64,000 nt of DNA, from assembly GCF_021531435.1 (NCBI RefSeq), contig NZ_JAFBIS010000012.1, positions 30,327 through 94,326 of the forward strand. The letters are read 5' to 3'. The position numbers and the translations under genes were made by a program. The notes under the pieces are model-generated. The model saw only the letters and a list, made by a program, of their open reading frames with translations. It did not search any database and was not told the origin of the DNA. Of the stretch, positions 17,681 through 26,646 are shown in pieces; the first letter of the stretch is position 1, and every line of letters begins with the position of its first letter. The DNA is from Oscillibacter valericigenes (GTDB taxonomy: Bacteria; Bacillota; Clostridia; Oscillospirales; Oscillospiraceae).

Positions 17681-18754
17681 ATGGACGAACGATATACACC
17701 GGTCCTCTCCGACGAGGAACGGGCAGCCCTCCGTGCCCAGCGGGCGAAGCGGCGCAGAGCCGCTCAGCAGGCCCGCCGCCGCAGGCAACTCCGGCAGCTG
17801 CTGCCCGTGGGCGCCCTTCTTTTAATTCTGACCTGCCTTTTGGCCGGCTGGGCCTCTCACCGTGCGAAAGAAGAACCGGAACCAGAAGCAGAAGTTCCCG
17901 CTGCCCTTGTTTTTGAAGAAACCGCCCCACCTGAGCCGGAACCGCTTTGGACTCCGGCGGCATCAGCGGATACCGTCTTACTGGACGACGCCCTTCCCAG
18001 CGCTTACGCCGTGGTCATCGACCGCTCCAGCGGCAGCATCCTGGCGGAGAAAGATTCCGAGGCTGTCATCAGCCCCGCCTCCATGACGAAGATTATGACG
18101 CTGCTGGTGGCCGTGGAAAACCTGAAAAGTCTGGACGACACCGTCCCTATTACCATCGACATCACGGATTACTGCTTCGTCAACGACTGCAGCGTAGTGG
18201 GCTATGAGCTGAACGAATCAGCCACAGTCCGGGAGCTGCTGTATGGCACCATCCTCCCCTCCGGCGCCGACGCAGCCCTGGCCCTGGCCATTTATATCGC
18301 CGGGTCCCACGAGGCCTTTGTAGAGCTGATGAACGAAAAGGCAGAGGAGCTGGGCATTGCGGAGACCACCCATTTTACAAACTGCGTGGGGCTGTACGAC
18401 GAAGCCCACCACTGCACTGTTCGGGACATGGCGGTCATTCTGAACGCCGCCATGGAAAATGAGCTGTGCCGGGAGGTGCTGGACGCCCGCACTTACGAAA
18501 CAGCCCCCACGCCGGAGCATCCGGAGGGGCAGATCCTCTCCAACTGGTTCCTCCGGCGCATTGAGGACAAGGACACCGGCGATGTGGAGGTCATCGGCGC
18601 CAAGACCGGCTACGTGATGCAGTCCGGCAACTGCGCCGCCAGCTGCGGCCGGGACAGCGATGGGAATGAGTATATCTGTGTCACCGGCAACGCATACAGC
18701 TCCTGGCGGGCCATTTACGACCATGTGGAGCTTTATAAGACTTACTGCAATTGA
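17681..18754 (+). CDS. D-alanyl-D-alanine carboxypeptidase, serine-type (DacF/PBP5-like)
   Basis: The 357-residue protein has a basic cytoplasmic start, one transmembrane anchor at about residues 38-60, a Pro/Glu-rich linker, then a peptidase S11 domain. S134 and K137 form the SxxK active site (SPASMTKIM), S194-G195 begin the second motif (SGADAAL, where the usual Asn of SxN is Ala), and K308-T-G is the third motif. It trims the terminal D-Ala of peptidoglycan stem peptides outside the membrane. The ATG at 17681 follows AAGGAG. It lacks the usual long C-terminal amphipathic anchor, consistent with N-terminal anchoring. Confidence 0.87.
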   Translation: MDERYTPVLSDEERAALRAQRAKRRRAAQQARRRRQLRQLLPVGALLLILTCLLAGWASHRAKEEPEPEAEVPAALVFEETAPPEPEPLWTPAASADTVLLDDALPSAYAVVIDRSSGSILAEKDSEAVISPASMTKIMTLLVAVENLKSLDDTVPITIDITDYCFVNDCSVVGYELNESATVRELLYGTILPSGADAALALAIYIAGSHEAFVELMNEKAEELGIAETTHFTNCVGLYDEAHHCTVRDMAVILNAAMENELCREVLDARTYETAPTPEHPEGQILSNWFLRRIEDKDTGDVEVIGAKTGYVMQSGNCAASCGRDSDGNEYICVTGNAYSSWRAIYDHVELYKTYCN

Positions 18755-18756
18755 GA

Positions 18757-18786
18757 AGGAGACATCCCGGATGGGATGTCTCCTTT
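18757..18786 (+). terminator. Intrinsic terminator after the D,D-carboxypeptidase gene
   Basis: GGAGACATCCC pairs with GGGATGTCTCC and is followed by TTT. It lies between convergent genes. Confidence 0.8.
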
Positions 18787-18807
18787 GCCGCATAGATATG
18801 GACCTGG

Positions 18808-19623
18808 TTACAGGAATGTCTCGTTCTCCCTGGGCTCCGCAAAGTTCTGTTCCAGCATCTTCACATGGGACAGGAAGGCCTCATCGTCGAAATACTTGGC
18901 CCCCTTGGTGCATTTTCGGACACACCGCTGGCACTTGATGCAGGTACCGGGCACGCTGGACACATCCTTCGGGTCGATGGCCCCCATGGGGCACAGCCTG
19001 GCGCAGGCGCCGCAGTTCGTGCATTTGGAGAGATCGGTCTTAGGCTTGGCCTTCAGGAATTTGACAGGCTGGCCGTCAACGCCTTTTGGCACGTAATAAG
19101 GAGCCGCCGCGTCGCCGGGGGCCTTGACCGGGCCGGAAGTATCTGTTAAGTTTTTTAGCTTTACAGTTATTCGCTTGGCAAATTCCTTCATCTCAAAAAG
19201 GTCGCTCCAGCCGGGACGACCGTAAGCCAGCTCATCGGTGAAGGCATGCTGCCCCACAAAGGCCCCGGCAGCCACGGTATGGAAGCCGTCACCCTCCAGA
19301 ACCGCACACAATTCCGCCAGGGAATTGTCATAATTTCGGTTGCCGAAGGTCACGACCGCAACCGCAAGGGCGCCATTTCCATGGAAGCGGCTCTGGAAGT
19401 CCGGCAGCAGCTTATTGGGCATTTTTCCGGCATAGGTTGGCGTGCCGATGACCACCAGGTCATTTTCTGTAAAGGAATATTCCTTTTCACGCTCAGAGGG
19501 TTTTGTGAAGCTCACCCGCTCCAGCGGCAGGCCCAGCTTCGCCGCCAGTTCTTCGGCGATGGTACGCACCGTCTTGTCCGTATTGCCGGTAGCGCTGTAA
19601 GAAACTGCCCATATCTTTTCCAT
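18808..19623 (-). CDS. EFR1-type flavodoxin-ferredoxin fusion
   Basis: The 271-residue protein has an N-terminal flavodoxin domain (SYSATGNTDKTV phosphate loop; VVIGTPTYAGKMPN) and a C-terminal two-cluster ferredoxin domain: CTNCGACARLCPMGAI and CIKCQRCVRKCTKGA. The second motif has Thr in place of the usual Pro after the last Cys. Such proteins are common electron carriers in gut Clostridia; the redox partner is unknown. The ATG at 19623 follows AGGAGG. It lies just downstream of the terminator of the clpE operon and has no clear promoter of its own. Confidence 0.88.
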   Translation of the reverse strand: MEKIWAVSYSATGNTDKTVRTIAEELAAKLGLPLERVSFTKPSEREKEYSFTENDLVVIGTPTYAGKMPNKLLPDFQSRFHGNGALAVAVVTFGNRNYDNSLAELCAVLEGDGFHTVAAGAFVGQHAFTDELAYGRPGWSDLFEMKEFAKRITVKLKNLTDTSGPVKAPGDAAAPYYVPKGVDGQPVKFLKAKPKTDLSKCTNCGACARLCPMGAIDPKDVSSVPGTCIKCQRCVRKCTKGAKYFDDEAFLSHVKMLEQNFAEPRENETFL

Positions 19624-19642
19624 TGTACAATCCTCCTTTTGA

Positions 19643-19672
19643 AAAAGGCACCCCGTCGCGGGGTGCCTTTTC
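19643..19672 (-). terminator. Terminator of the ECF-truA-cvpA-clpE operon
   Basis: AAAGGCACCCCG pairs with CGGGGTGCCTTT across a short loop, with A and T runs on the two sides. It lies directly after the stop of the 70-residue Cys protein. Confidence 0.88.
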
Positions 19673-19673
19673 A

Positions 19674-19886
19674 TTACAGTGAAAAATCAGATTCGTTCAG
19701 TTTGCCGGTATTCAGCGCGGCGGGACGGGGCGGTACCCGCTTCAAGGGGTCATACTTAAACGCCCGGCAATGATGTTCCATAGGAACGACCCCGCGCTTG
19801 ACACAGGCCACTTCCCGCTCGTTGATCTGCTGGCCCCGCTGACAGTAAGCACAGCGCGGGTCAATATCCTTGCGAAACAGTTTCAC
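19674..19886 (-). CDS. Small Cys protein, possible zinc ribbon
   Basis: This 70-residue protein is unrecognised at the family level. It has CAYC near the N-terminus, then a Cys in VACVKRG and HHC, so four cysteines and a His pair could bind one zinc. The start is GTG at 19884-19886 behind a GAGGGGGAG element. It is the last gene of the clpE operon, 18 bases after clpE, followed by a terminator. Similar small proteins are widespread in Clostridia without known function. Confidence 0.7.
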   Translation of the reverse strand: MKLFRKDIDPRCAYCQRGQQINEREVACVKRGVVPMEHHCRAFKYDPLKRVPPRPAALNTGKLNESDFSL

Positions 19887-19904
19887 GTCTCCCCCTCCGC
19901 TTCT

Positions 19905-22217
19905 TTAAAGGGTATACAGCTTGACGTCCTCGTCCTCCGCCGTGGCTTTCACCTGGGTGATGGGATGCTCGTAGCTGTCGATGATCTTCGTCGCCATGGG
20001 GTCCTCCAGCTCTTTCTGGATGGTTCGCCGCAGATTCCGGGCACCGTAGGTCCGGGAGAAGGATTTCTTCGTCAGGAAGGCCACCAGTGCGTCATCATAG
20101 GTAAAGGTGATACCCTTCTCCTTCAGGGAATCCGCCAGCTCGCCCAGCATGATGCGGGCGATGGACTGGAAGTGCTCCTCGGTCAGACGGTTGAAGGTGA
20201 TGACGGCGTCCACACGGTTGATAAACTCCGGCCGCAGGAACTGCTGGAGGGCTTTCATGGCCCGGTCGGAATCCTGCTCCTGCTGGGTGCGGCCAAAGCC
20301 CACGCTGCCCTCCTTAGTGGCGCTGCCGGCGTTGGAGGTCATCACGATGATGGTGTTCTCGAAGTTCACTTTGCGGCCATGGGCGTCGGTGATCTCGCCG
20401 TCGTCCAGAATCTGCAGCAGCACGTTCAGCACATCGGGATGGGCCTTTTCGATCTCGTCGAACAGAATGACGGCGTAGGGCTTGCGGCGAATTTTCTCCG
20501 TCAGCTGCCCCGCTTCGTCATAGCCCACATAGCCCGGCGGGGAGCCGACGATGCGGGAGACGGAGTGCTTCTCCATAAATTCCGACATATCCAGCCGGAT
20601 GAGGGCGTCGGGGGTGTTGAACAGGTCTGTTGCAAGCTGTTTCACCAGCTCCGTCTTGCCGACGCCGGTGGGACCCACGAAAATGAAGCTGACGGGCTTG
20701 TGCTTGGGGGAAATGCCCACCCGGTTCCGGCGGACGGCGGCGGACACGGCCTCCACAGCCTCGTCCTGGCCGATGATGTGGCTCTTGAGGCGGGTCTCCA
20801 GCTGGCTGAGGCGCTGGAACTCCTGCTCCCTGATCTTGGCGGCGGGGATCTTGGTCCAGAGCTCGATGACGTGGGCCAGGTTCTCCATGGAAAGCTGGGG
20901 GTCGCCCTTTGCCAGCAGGCCGTCCAGCTCCGTGTGGAGCTGGAGCTCCCGGCTCTTCAGCTCCGCCATGCGGGCGTAGTCGCCCTCGGCCTTCTCCTCT
21001 TTCTCCTCCAGCATGGTCCGCTCTTTCTCGTAGTCGTCCAGCTCCCGCTGGACCTGCATCCGCCGGGAGATGTCCGGGTCTTTCAGGTTCAGGTCGGAAC
21101 AGGCCTCATCAATGAGGTCGATGGCCTTGTCCGGCAGGAAGCGGTCTGTGATATACCGCTCGGAGAGCACCACTGCCTGACGGAGGATGCCGTCGGAGAT
21201 CTGCACACCGTGGTACTGCTCATACCGGGGCGCCAGGCCCTTCAAAATCTGGATGGAGTCCTCAATGGAGGGTTCGTTGACGGTGACAGGCTGGAAGCGC
21301 CGCTCCAGGGCGGTGTCCTTTTCGATGGACTTGCGGTATTCGTTGAAGGTGGTGGCGCCGATGACCTGAATTTCCCCACGGGACAGGGCGGGCTTCAGGA
21401 TATTGGCGGCGTTCATGCTGCCCTCGGCGTCGCCGGCGCCCACGATATTGTGGACCTCGTCGATCATCAGAATGATGTTGCCCAGGCGCTTCACCTCGTC
21501 GATGAGGCCCTTCATCCGGCTCTCAAACTGGCCCCGGAACTGGGTGCCGGCCACCAGGGCCGTCAGATCCAGCAGGTAGACCTCTTTCTCCCGCAGCTTG
21601 AAGGGCACGTCGCCCCTGGCGATGCGCTGAGCCAGTCCCTCCGCGATGGCGGTCTTGCCCACACCCGGCTCACCGATGAGACAGGGGTTGTTTTTCTGGC
21701 GGCGGTTCAAAATCTGAATGACCCGCTCGATCTCCTGCTCCCGACCGATGACCGGGTCCAGCTTGCCCTCCTGGGCCTTCTGGGTCAGGGAGATGCAGTA
21801 ATTCTCCAGATATTTCCGCTTGCCGTTTTTCGGCTCCTTCTTCTCCCGGCCACGGCCGGCGGCTCCGCCCTCGTCGGCGCTCTCGCTCTTAGGCGCGTCG
21901 CTGCCGGAGAACAAGCGGTTCAGGAAGGGGAAGGTGGCGGTCTTGCCCTCTTCCTCCTCGCCGTCATCTTCGTCCCCGCCGGGCAGGTCCTCAATATTTT
22001 CCACGCCGTTCATGGCCTGCATCATCTCGTTGTTGAGGGTCTCCAGATCCTCGTCGGAGATACCCATGCGCTTCATCATGTCGTCCACCTGGGGCAATCC
22101 CAAGTCCTTGGCGCATTTCAGGCACAGGCCCTCATTGATGGTCCTGTCACCGTCCAGCTTCGAGATGAACACCACGGCAACGTTTTTCTTGCATCTTGAA
22201 CAAAGTGTTGGCTGCAT
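19905..22217 (-). CDS. clpE: ClpE-type ATP-dependent Clp protease ATPase subunit
   Basis: The 770-residue AAA+ unfoldase carries an N-terminal four-Cys zinc finger (C6, C9, C32, C35) instead of the double Clp-N repeat, which marks the ClpE branch. A Glu/Asp-rich linker follows. AAA domain 1 has GEPGVGKTAIAEG, a short coiled middle domain lies around residues 405-445, and AAA domain 2 has GPTGVGKTELVKQ and an SEFMEKHSVSRIVGSPPGYVG block. It unfolds proteins for ClpP and contributes to stress tolerance in Bacillus. The ATG at 22217 follows GGAGGTTAAA. No CtsR operator was noticed; the gene sits within a housekeeping operon. Confidence 0.9.
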   Translation of the reverse strand: MQPTLCSRCKKNVAVVFISKLDGDRTINEGLCLKCAKDLGLPQVDDMMKRMGISDEDLETLNNEMMQAMNGVENIEDLPGGDEDDGEEEEGKTATFPFLNRLFSGSDAPKSESADEGGAAGRGREKKEPKNGKRKYLENYCISLTQKAQEGKLDPVIGREQEIERVIQILNRRQKNNPCLIGEPGVGKTAIAEGLAQRIARGDVPFKLREKEVYLLDLTALVAGTQFRGQFESRMKGLIDEVKRLGNIILMIDEVHNIVGAGDAEGSMNAANILKPALSRGEIQVIGATTFNEYRKSIEKDTALERRFQPVTVNEPSIEDSIQILKGLAPRYEQYHGVQISDGILRQAVVLSERYITDRFLPDKAIDLIDEACSDLNLKDPDISRRMQVQRELDDYEKERTMLEEKEEKAEGDYARMAELKSRELQLHTELDGLLAKGDPQLSMENLAHVIELWTKIPAAKIREQEFQRLSQLETRLKSHIIGQDEAVEAVSAAVRRNRVGISPKHKPVSFIFVGPTGVGKTELVKQLATDLFNTPDALIRLDMSEFMEKHSVSRIVGSPPGYVGYDEAGQLTEKIRRKPYAVILFDEIEKAHPDVLNVLLQILDDGEITDAHGRKVNFENTIIVMTSNAGSATKEGSVGFGRTQQEQDSDRAMKALQQFLRPEFINRVDAVITFNRLTEEHFQSIARIMLGELADSLKEKGITFTYDDALVAFLTKKSFSRTYGARNLRRTIQKELEDPMATKIIDSYEHPITQVKATAEDEDVKLYTL

Positions 22218-22255
22218 TTTAACCTCCATGCGCCCGGAGGCGCGTATAAAAAATG

Positions 22256-22951
22256 TCACTGTAAAAACGACAGTACGCTCAGCGGCGTATTGGCCGTGAA
22301 TATCCGCAGGATGTGCGCCTCGGCCAGCGTCTCCGTTTCAAAGGAAACGCCCAGCCGCCGGGCGGCCCACACGATCAGAAACAGCAGCAGCGCACCCTCG
22401 ATCAGCCCCAGCAGGCCGCCGCCCAGAGCATTCAGCCCCCGCAGGCCCGGCAGCTTCACCAGCAGGCCCATGGCCTTGAACAGCACATGGAGCAGCGCCA
22501 GCAGCGCCAGAAAAGAGAGGATGTACAGCACGCCGTAGATCACGGACTGGGCGATGCTCTCCACCACGGCGGTGATCAGCGACGCCCCGGTCTCCCGCAC
22601 CGTCTCCTCGGCCTTTTCCGCCAGGGGCTTCCGCACATCGGTGTCCAATCCCAGCAAGTCCAGCAGGTCCTCCAGCTGGAAGTCCACATCGTCCTCCGGC
22701 ATCGTCACTTCCCGCTTCTGCTCCGCCAGGGCGGTATCCACCTTCTGCTCGATCCGCTTTTCGATCAGCGGCGCGGCCAGCTTAGCCGCAGGAGCGGAAA
22801 AGGTGGCGGCGATCATGCCCGCGCCCACCAGGGCCACGATCACGATCACCAGACCCGCCAGCGCCTGCAGAAGTCCGCGTCTGATGCCGTAGATTGTGAA
22901 TCCTGCCAGAAAGATCACAACGATCGCGTCTATTATAACAGGTGCCGTCAA
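22256..22951 (-). CDS. cvpA: CvpA family membrane protein
   Basis: The 231-residue protein starts with the CvpA-type IIDAIVVIFLAGFTIYGIRRGLLQALAGLV segment and has about four hydrophobic helices with a charged loop in between. CvpA proteins are inner-membrane proteins linked to colicin V production in E. coli and, in other bacteria, to envelope stress; no enzymatic role is known. The start is TTG at 22949-22951, with AGGTAGG about six bases upstream; no nearby ATG is in frame with similar support. It lies between the DUF5711-like gene and clpE in the same operon. Confidence 0.85.
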   Translation of the reverse strand: MTAPVIIDAIVVIFLAGFTIYGIRRGLLQALAGLVIVIVALVGAGMIAATFSAPAAKLAAPLIEKRIEQKVDTALAEQKREVTMPEDDVDFQLEDLLDLLGLDTDVRKPLAEKAEETVRETGASLITAVVESIAQSVIYGVLYILSFLALLALLHVLFKAMGLLVKLPGLRGLNALGGGLLGLIEGALLLFLIVWAARRLGVSFETETLAEAHILRIFTANTPLSVLSFLQ

Positions 22952-23000
22952 AAATGCCTACCTTCTCTCCTGTAAACGTTTTGTGAATTTGCCCATCCGC

Positions 23001-24185
23001 TCAGGGCAGGAACAATTTCGCGGATTCCGAAGACAGCAGCAGCGCTGAACCGTCCGTCCGCATCAGGACGCCCCGGGCGGATTCCGTGCCCTTCAGGGAG
23101 GCGTAAGTCTCCAGCGCCTGATTGTAGATGACCAGCCGGTCCAGATACAGCACCGCCAGATACCTGCCGGCGGCGGAGATGTCCTGCACTTCCTCGGACA
23201 CCTCCAGGCTCCCCAGCTCCGTGCCGTCGGCGCCGACGGTCACCAGCCGCCCCACGCTGCCGGACTGGTAGCGGTTCAGCAGCACCGCCGCGAAACCATC
23301 CCCATGAAGGTCGTATTCCCGGAGGTGGGCGCCCTTGTAGCCGAAGCTGCCCTCCAGCTCGCCCTTTATGCCGGCAAAGGTCAGACTGGTATCGGACACG
23401 GCGGCAAACTTGCCGTCCACCCAGCCGATGTCAGCCACCAGGCCGTCGGTGATGTCGTAATTACCGTAGGGCTCCTCCTCCGTCAAACGGTAGAGCACCA
23501 CATTGCTGACAAAGGTGCCGTTCTCCTGGCCCAGTGTCACAGCGGCCAGGGCCTCTCCCTTTCCGGCTACCCAGGCATCCGTGAGAAAGCGCCGGGAGGA
23601 GCGGAACCGGAACACCTCCTCCATATCACTGTCATAGACCCGGACGCAGCCCTTATAGCCCTTCATTTTCGCGGTGACGGCCAGCCACCCCTCCTCATTC
23701 AGTGAGGCGGAGATCAGAGGCTCCTCCTCCGTGGCGGTCAGGGAAAACACCTCGCCGTTCTGGTCCACCACATACAGCGCCGTACCGCCCACATCGTAGG
23801 CCACAGCCTTGCCGCCGCCGCTTTCCAGCGCCGGAGCAGTCATGCTGACCGCCGTGGACCACACCTCGCCGCCGCTGGCGTTCAAAACCCGCAGCCGGGT
23901 GTCGGACAGCACCACCAGCCGGTCGCCCAGCACCGCAAAGCGGTTGCTGGAGGAGGCGTCAAAGTTATAGACCGCCTCGCTGCCCGCCTTTTCCGCGCCG
24001 CCGTAGTTCAGATAGCGGCGCAGCACATCAAAGCCGGTGCCGTCCCGGTAGGCGGCAAACATCACCACGCCCAGCACGGCCACCAGCGTCAGGAGAAACA
24101 GGAGGAATCCCCGCAGCTTCCGCCGGGGTTTTTTCTCCTCTTCTCCGTCGTTGTCATTCCAAATGTCCCTTGTTGTATCAGCCAT
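23001..24185 (-). CDS. Membrane-anchored beta-propeller protein, DUF5711-like
   Basis: The 394-residue protein has a charged cytoplasmic N-terminus, one transmembrane helix at about residues 26-46, and a long extracytoplasmic region of repeating beta-strand units (for example DRLVVLSDTRLRVLNASGGEVW and DGKFAAVSDTSLTF), as in WD40/PQQ-like propellers. This matches the DUF5711 family of Clostridia, whose role is unknown. It overlaps truA by eight bases and is part of the ECF-to-clpE operon. Confidence 0.8.
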   Translation of the reverse strand: MADTTRDIWNDNDGEEEKKPRRKLRGFLLFLLTLVAVLGVVMFAAYRDGTGFDVLRRYLNYGGAEKAGSEAVYNFDASSSNRFAVLGDRLVVLSDTRLRVLNASGGEVWSTAVSMTAPALESGGGKAVAYDVGGTALYVVDQNGEVFSLTATEEEPLISASLNEEGWLAVTAKMKGYKGCVRVYDSDMEEVFRFRSSRRFLTDAWVAGKGEALAAVTLGQENGTFVSNVVLYRLTEEEPYGNYDITDGLVADIGWVDGKFAAVSDTSLTFAGIKGELEGSFGYKGAHLREYDLHGDGFAAVLLNRYQSGSVGRLVTVGADGTELGSLEVSEEVQDISAAGRYLAVLYLDRLVIYNQALETYASLKGTESARGVLMRTDGSALLLSSESAKLFLP

Positions 24186-24936
24186 TGTTCAGTCGCTCGT
24201 CCTCATACCAAAGTCTCGTCAGGTACAGTCCGCCGGGGGGCACCGTGGGGCCCGCCAGCCGCCGGTCGCCGCTGTCCAGAATGGCGGGAATGTCCTCCGG
24301 CAGGAACTTGCCCTCCGCCGCGTAAAGGACCGTGCCGGTAATGGCCCGTACCATGTTATACAAAAAACCGTTGGCGCAGACCTTCAGCTCCAGCAGGTCG
24401 CCGTTCCGGGTCACATCGCACCAGTAGATGGTGCGGACAGTGGACTTCGTCTCCGTCCCCACGGAGCGGACGGCCCGGAAATCGTGAGTGCCCACGAACT
24501 GGTGGGCCGCTCGGTTCAGAAATTCCTCGTCCAGCCGCTTCGGGTAAAAATAGGCCCGGTTGACATAAAATGGGTTCTTAAAACGGGAATTGTAAATGCG
24601 GTAAGTGTACTCCTTTTTGATGCAGGAGCCAATGGCGTTGAAATCCTCCGCGACTTCAAACGCCTCTTTGACCGCAATGTCCTCCGGCGTGTGGGTGTTG
24701 ACGGCGAAGGGCAGGCGGTCGATGGGAATGCGGCTCTCCGTGCGGAAGTTGGCGATATAGTGCTCCGCGTGGACGCCGGCGTCGGTGCGGCCGCAGCCCG
24801 TGAGGTGCACCGGGGCCCCGGTGATCTGCTCCAGGGCCTTCTGCAGCGTCTCGCAGACGGTGACGGCGTTTTTCTGCACCTGCCAGCCGTGGTAGGCGGT
24901 GCCATTATACATCAGTTTCAGGGCGATATTGCGCAT
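24178..24936 (-). CDS. truA: tRNA pseudouridine(38-40) synthase TruA
   Basis: The 252-residue protein has the catalytic Asp D52 in GCGRTDAGVHA and the conserved MYNGTAYHGWQVQ start. It isomerises uridines at positions 38-40 of the tRNA anticodon arm. The family-typical FLYNMVRAITGTVL segment is present. It follows ecfT by 24 bases, the ecfA1-ecfA2-ecfT-truA order common in Firmicutes, although no ribosomal protein genes are attached here. Confidence 0.95.
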   Translation of the reverse strand: MRNIALKLMYNGTAYHGWQVQKNAVTVCETLQKALEQITGAPVHLTGCGRTDAGVHAEHYIANFRTESRIPIDRLPFAVNTHTPEDIAVKEAFEVAEDFNAIGSCIKKEYTYRIYNSRFKNPFYVNRAYFYPKRLDEEFLNRAAHQFVGTHDFRAVRSVGTETKSTVRTIYWCDVTRNGDLLELKVCANGFLYNMVRAITGTVLYAAEGKFLPEDIPAILDSGDRRLAGPTVPPGGLYLTRLWYEDERLNNG

Positions 24937-24960
24937 AGTCCGCCTCCCCCTTCTCCAAAT

Positions 24961-25767
24961 TCAGATGCCGAAATACCGCAGCACCAGAACGGCGGCCAAT
25001 ACCAGCACGCCGATGGTCAGGGCGATATAGTCCCGGCGCTCGTACTTCAAAATGTGCAGCTTGGTACGGCCCTCGCCGCCGTGGTAGCAGCGGCACTCCA
25101 TGGCCGTCGCCAGCTCGTCCGCCCGGCGGAAGGCGCTGATGAACAGCGGCACCAGGATGGGGATGAGGGCCTTGGCCTTCTGGATGATATTGCCGCTTTC
25201 AAAGTCCGCGCCCCGGGCCTTCTGAGCGGACATAATTTTATCCGTCTCCTCGATCAGCGTGGGGATGAACCGCAGGGCAATGGACATCATCATCGCCAGC
25301 TCATGGACCGGCACATGGAACCGCTTCAGCCCATTCAGCAGCCGCTCCAGACCGTCGGTCAGGCTGATGGGGCTGGTGGTGTAGGTCATCAGGAAGGTGC
25401 CCATGATGAGCAGCATAATGCGCAGCACCATAAAAATGGCGTTTCGCAAGCCCGCCTCGGAGATGCGGATGATGCCCCACTGGAACAGATAGGTGTCATC
25501 CGTCACGAAAAACAAATTCAAAAGGCCGGTAAAGATGATGATGAACAGCACGGGCTTCAAGCCCCGCACCAGCTGCTTGATGCCCACCTTGGAGATGCGG
25601 ACGCACACAGCCAAACACAGGGCCATCAGGGCATAGCCCACGACACCCTTGGCGCAGAACAGCGCCACGATATACAAAACCACCAGCAGAATTTTGGTAC
25701 GGGGGTCCAGCTTGTGGGCCACGGTGGTGCCGGGGAAATACTGGCCCAGGGTGATGTCTTTCAGCAT
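24961..25767 (-). CDS. ecfT: Energy-coupling factor transporter transmembrane protein EcfT
   Basis: The 268-residue integral membrane protein has about five or six helices and the two Ala-Arg-Gly-type coupling motifs (AQKARGADF and RCYHGGEGRTK) that contact the ATPase subunits. It links EcfA1/EcfA2 to vitamin- or metal-specific S components encoded elsewhere (group II ECF transporter). It overlaps ecfA2 by seven bases, indicating coupled translation. No S component gene lies in the window. Confidence 0.93.
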   Translation of the reverse strand: MLKDITLGQYFPGTTVAHKLDPRTKILLVVLYIVALFCAKGVVGYALMALCLAVCVRISKVGIKQLVRGLKPVLFIIIFTGLLNLFFVTDDTYLFQWGIIRISEAGLRNAIFMVLRIMLLIMGTFLMTYTTSPISLTDGLERLLNGLKRFHVPVHELAMMMSIALRFIPTLIEETDKIMSAQKARGADFESGNIIQKAKALIPILVPLFISAFRRADELATAMECRCYHGGEGRTKLHILKYERRDYIALTIGVLVLAAVLVLRYFGI

Positions 25768-26627
25768 ACGGCACCGCCCTTCCGCAGCGCCAGGATCTGC
25801 TGTTCCAAAGCCTCCACCGTGTACACGGCGGGGTCGATGTCCAGGCCCCGCTCTTTCAGGGCCATGGCAATGCGGGTCACCTGAGGCACATCCAGTCCGG
25901 CGGTGAGCAGCTCGTCCGCCCGGGCGAAGACCTCCGCCGGGGTGCCGCTCATCAGCACGTGGGCGCTTTTCAGCACCAGGATACGGTCCACGTTCTGGGC
26001 GATCTCGTCCATGCTGTGGCTCACCAGAATGACCGTGGTGTGCCGGTTTCGGTGGAAGTCCCGGATGTTTGCCATCAGGTTCTCCCGGCCAGCCGGGTCC
26101 AGACCCGCGGTGGGCTCGTCCAGCACCAGCACCTCCGGCTCCATCGCCAGCACGCCCGCCAGGGCCACCCGGCGCTTCTGGCCGCCGGACAGCTCAAAGG
26201 GGGACTTGTCCAGCTGGTCGTCCCGGATACCCACCAGACGGGCGGCATCCCGGACGCAGCGGTCCAGCTCGTCCCCGGTTTTGCCCTGGTTGGTGGGACC
26301 GAAGGCGATGTCCTTGTAGACTGTCTCCTCAAAGAGCTGGTACTCCGGGTACTGGAACACCAGGCCCACCCGGAAGCGGACGTCCCGAATTTTTTTCGGC
26401 TCCGCCCAAATGTCTTTCCCGCCCAGCAGGACCTGCCCCGCCGTGGGCTTCAAAAGCCCATTGAGGTGTTGAATGAGGGTGGATTTGCCGGAGCCGGTAT
26501 GTCCGATGATGCCGAGAAACTCTCCCTCGTATACGTCAAAGCTCATATCCTCCACCGCGCTGCGCTGGAAGGGCGTCCCCACGCCGTAGGTGTGGGTCAG
26601 GTTTTTGATCTGTAAAATGGGTTCCAA
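25761..26627 (-). CDS. ecfA2: Energy-coupling factor transporter ATPase EcfA2
   Basis: The 288-residue ABC ATPase has GHTGSGKST (Walker A), LSGGQKRRVALAG (signature) and VLVLDEPTAGLDP (Walker B). The second position in the module and the IGHTGSGKSTLIQHLNGL segment fit EcfA2. With EcfA1 it drives uptake through interchangeable S components. It lies 19 bases after ecfA1. Confidence 0.93.
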   Translation of the reverse strand: MEPILQIKNLTHTYGVGTPFQRSAVEDMSFDVYEGEFLGIIGHTGSGKSTLIQHLNGLLKPTAGQVLLGGKDIWAEPKKIRDVRFRVGLVFQYPEYQLFEETVYKDIAFGPTNQGKTGDELDRCVRDAARLVGIRDDQLDKSPFELSGGQKRRVALAGVLAMEPEVLVLDEPTAGLDPAGRENLMANIRDFHRNRHTTVILVSHSMDEIAQNVDRILVLKSAHVLMSGTPAEVFARADELLTAGLDVPQVTRIAMALKERGLDIDPAVYTVEALEQQILALRKGGAVC

Positions 26628-26646
26628 ATCGGTTTCTTCCTTCCAG

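Noticed and set aside
19770..22199. 809-codon plus-strand open frame opposite clpE
   Set aside because: The minus strand encodes an unmistakable ClpE with both P-loops. The plus frame lacks a recognisable domain and is a high-GC shadow.
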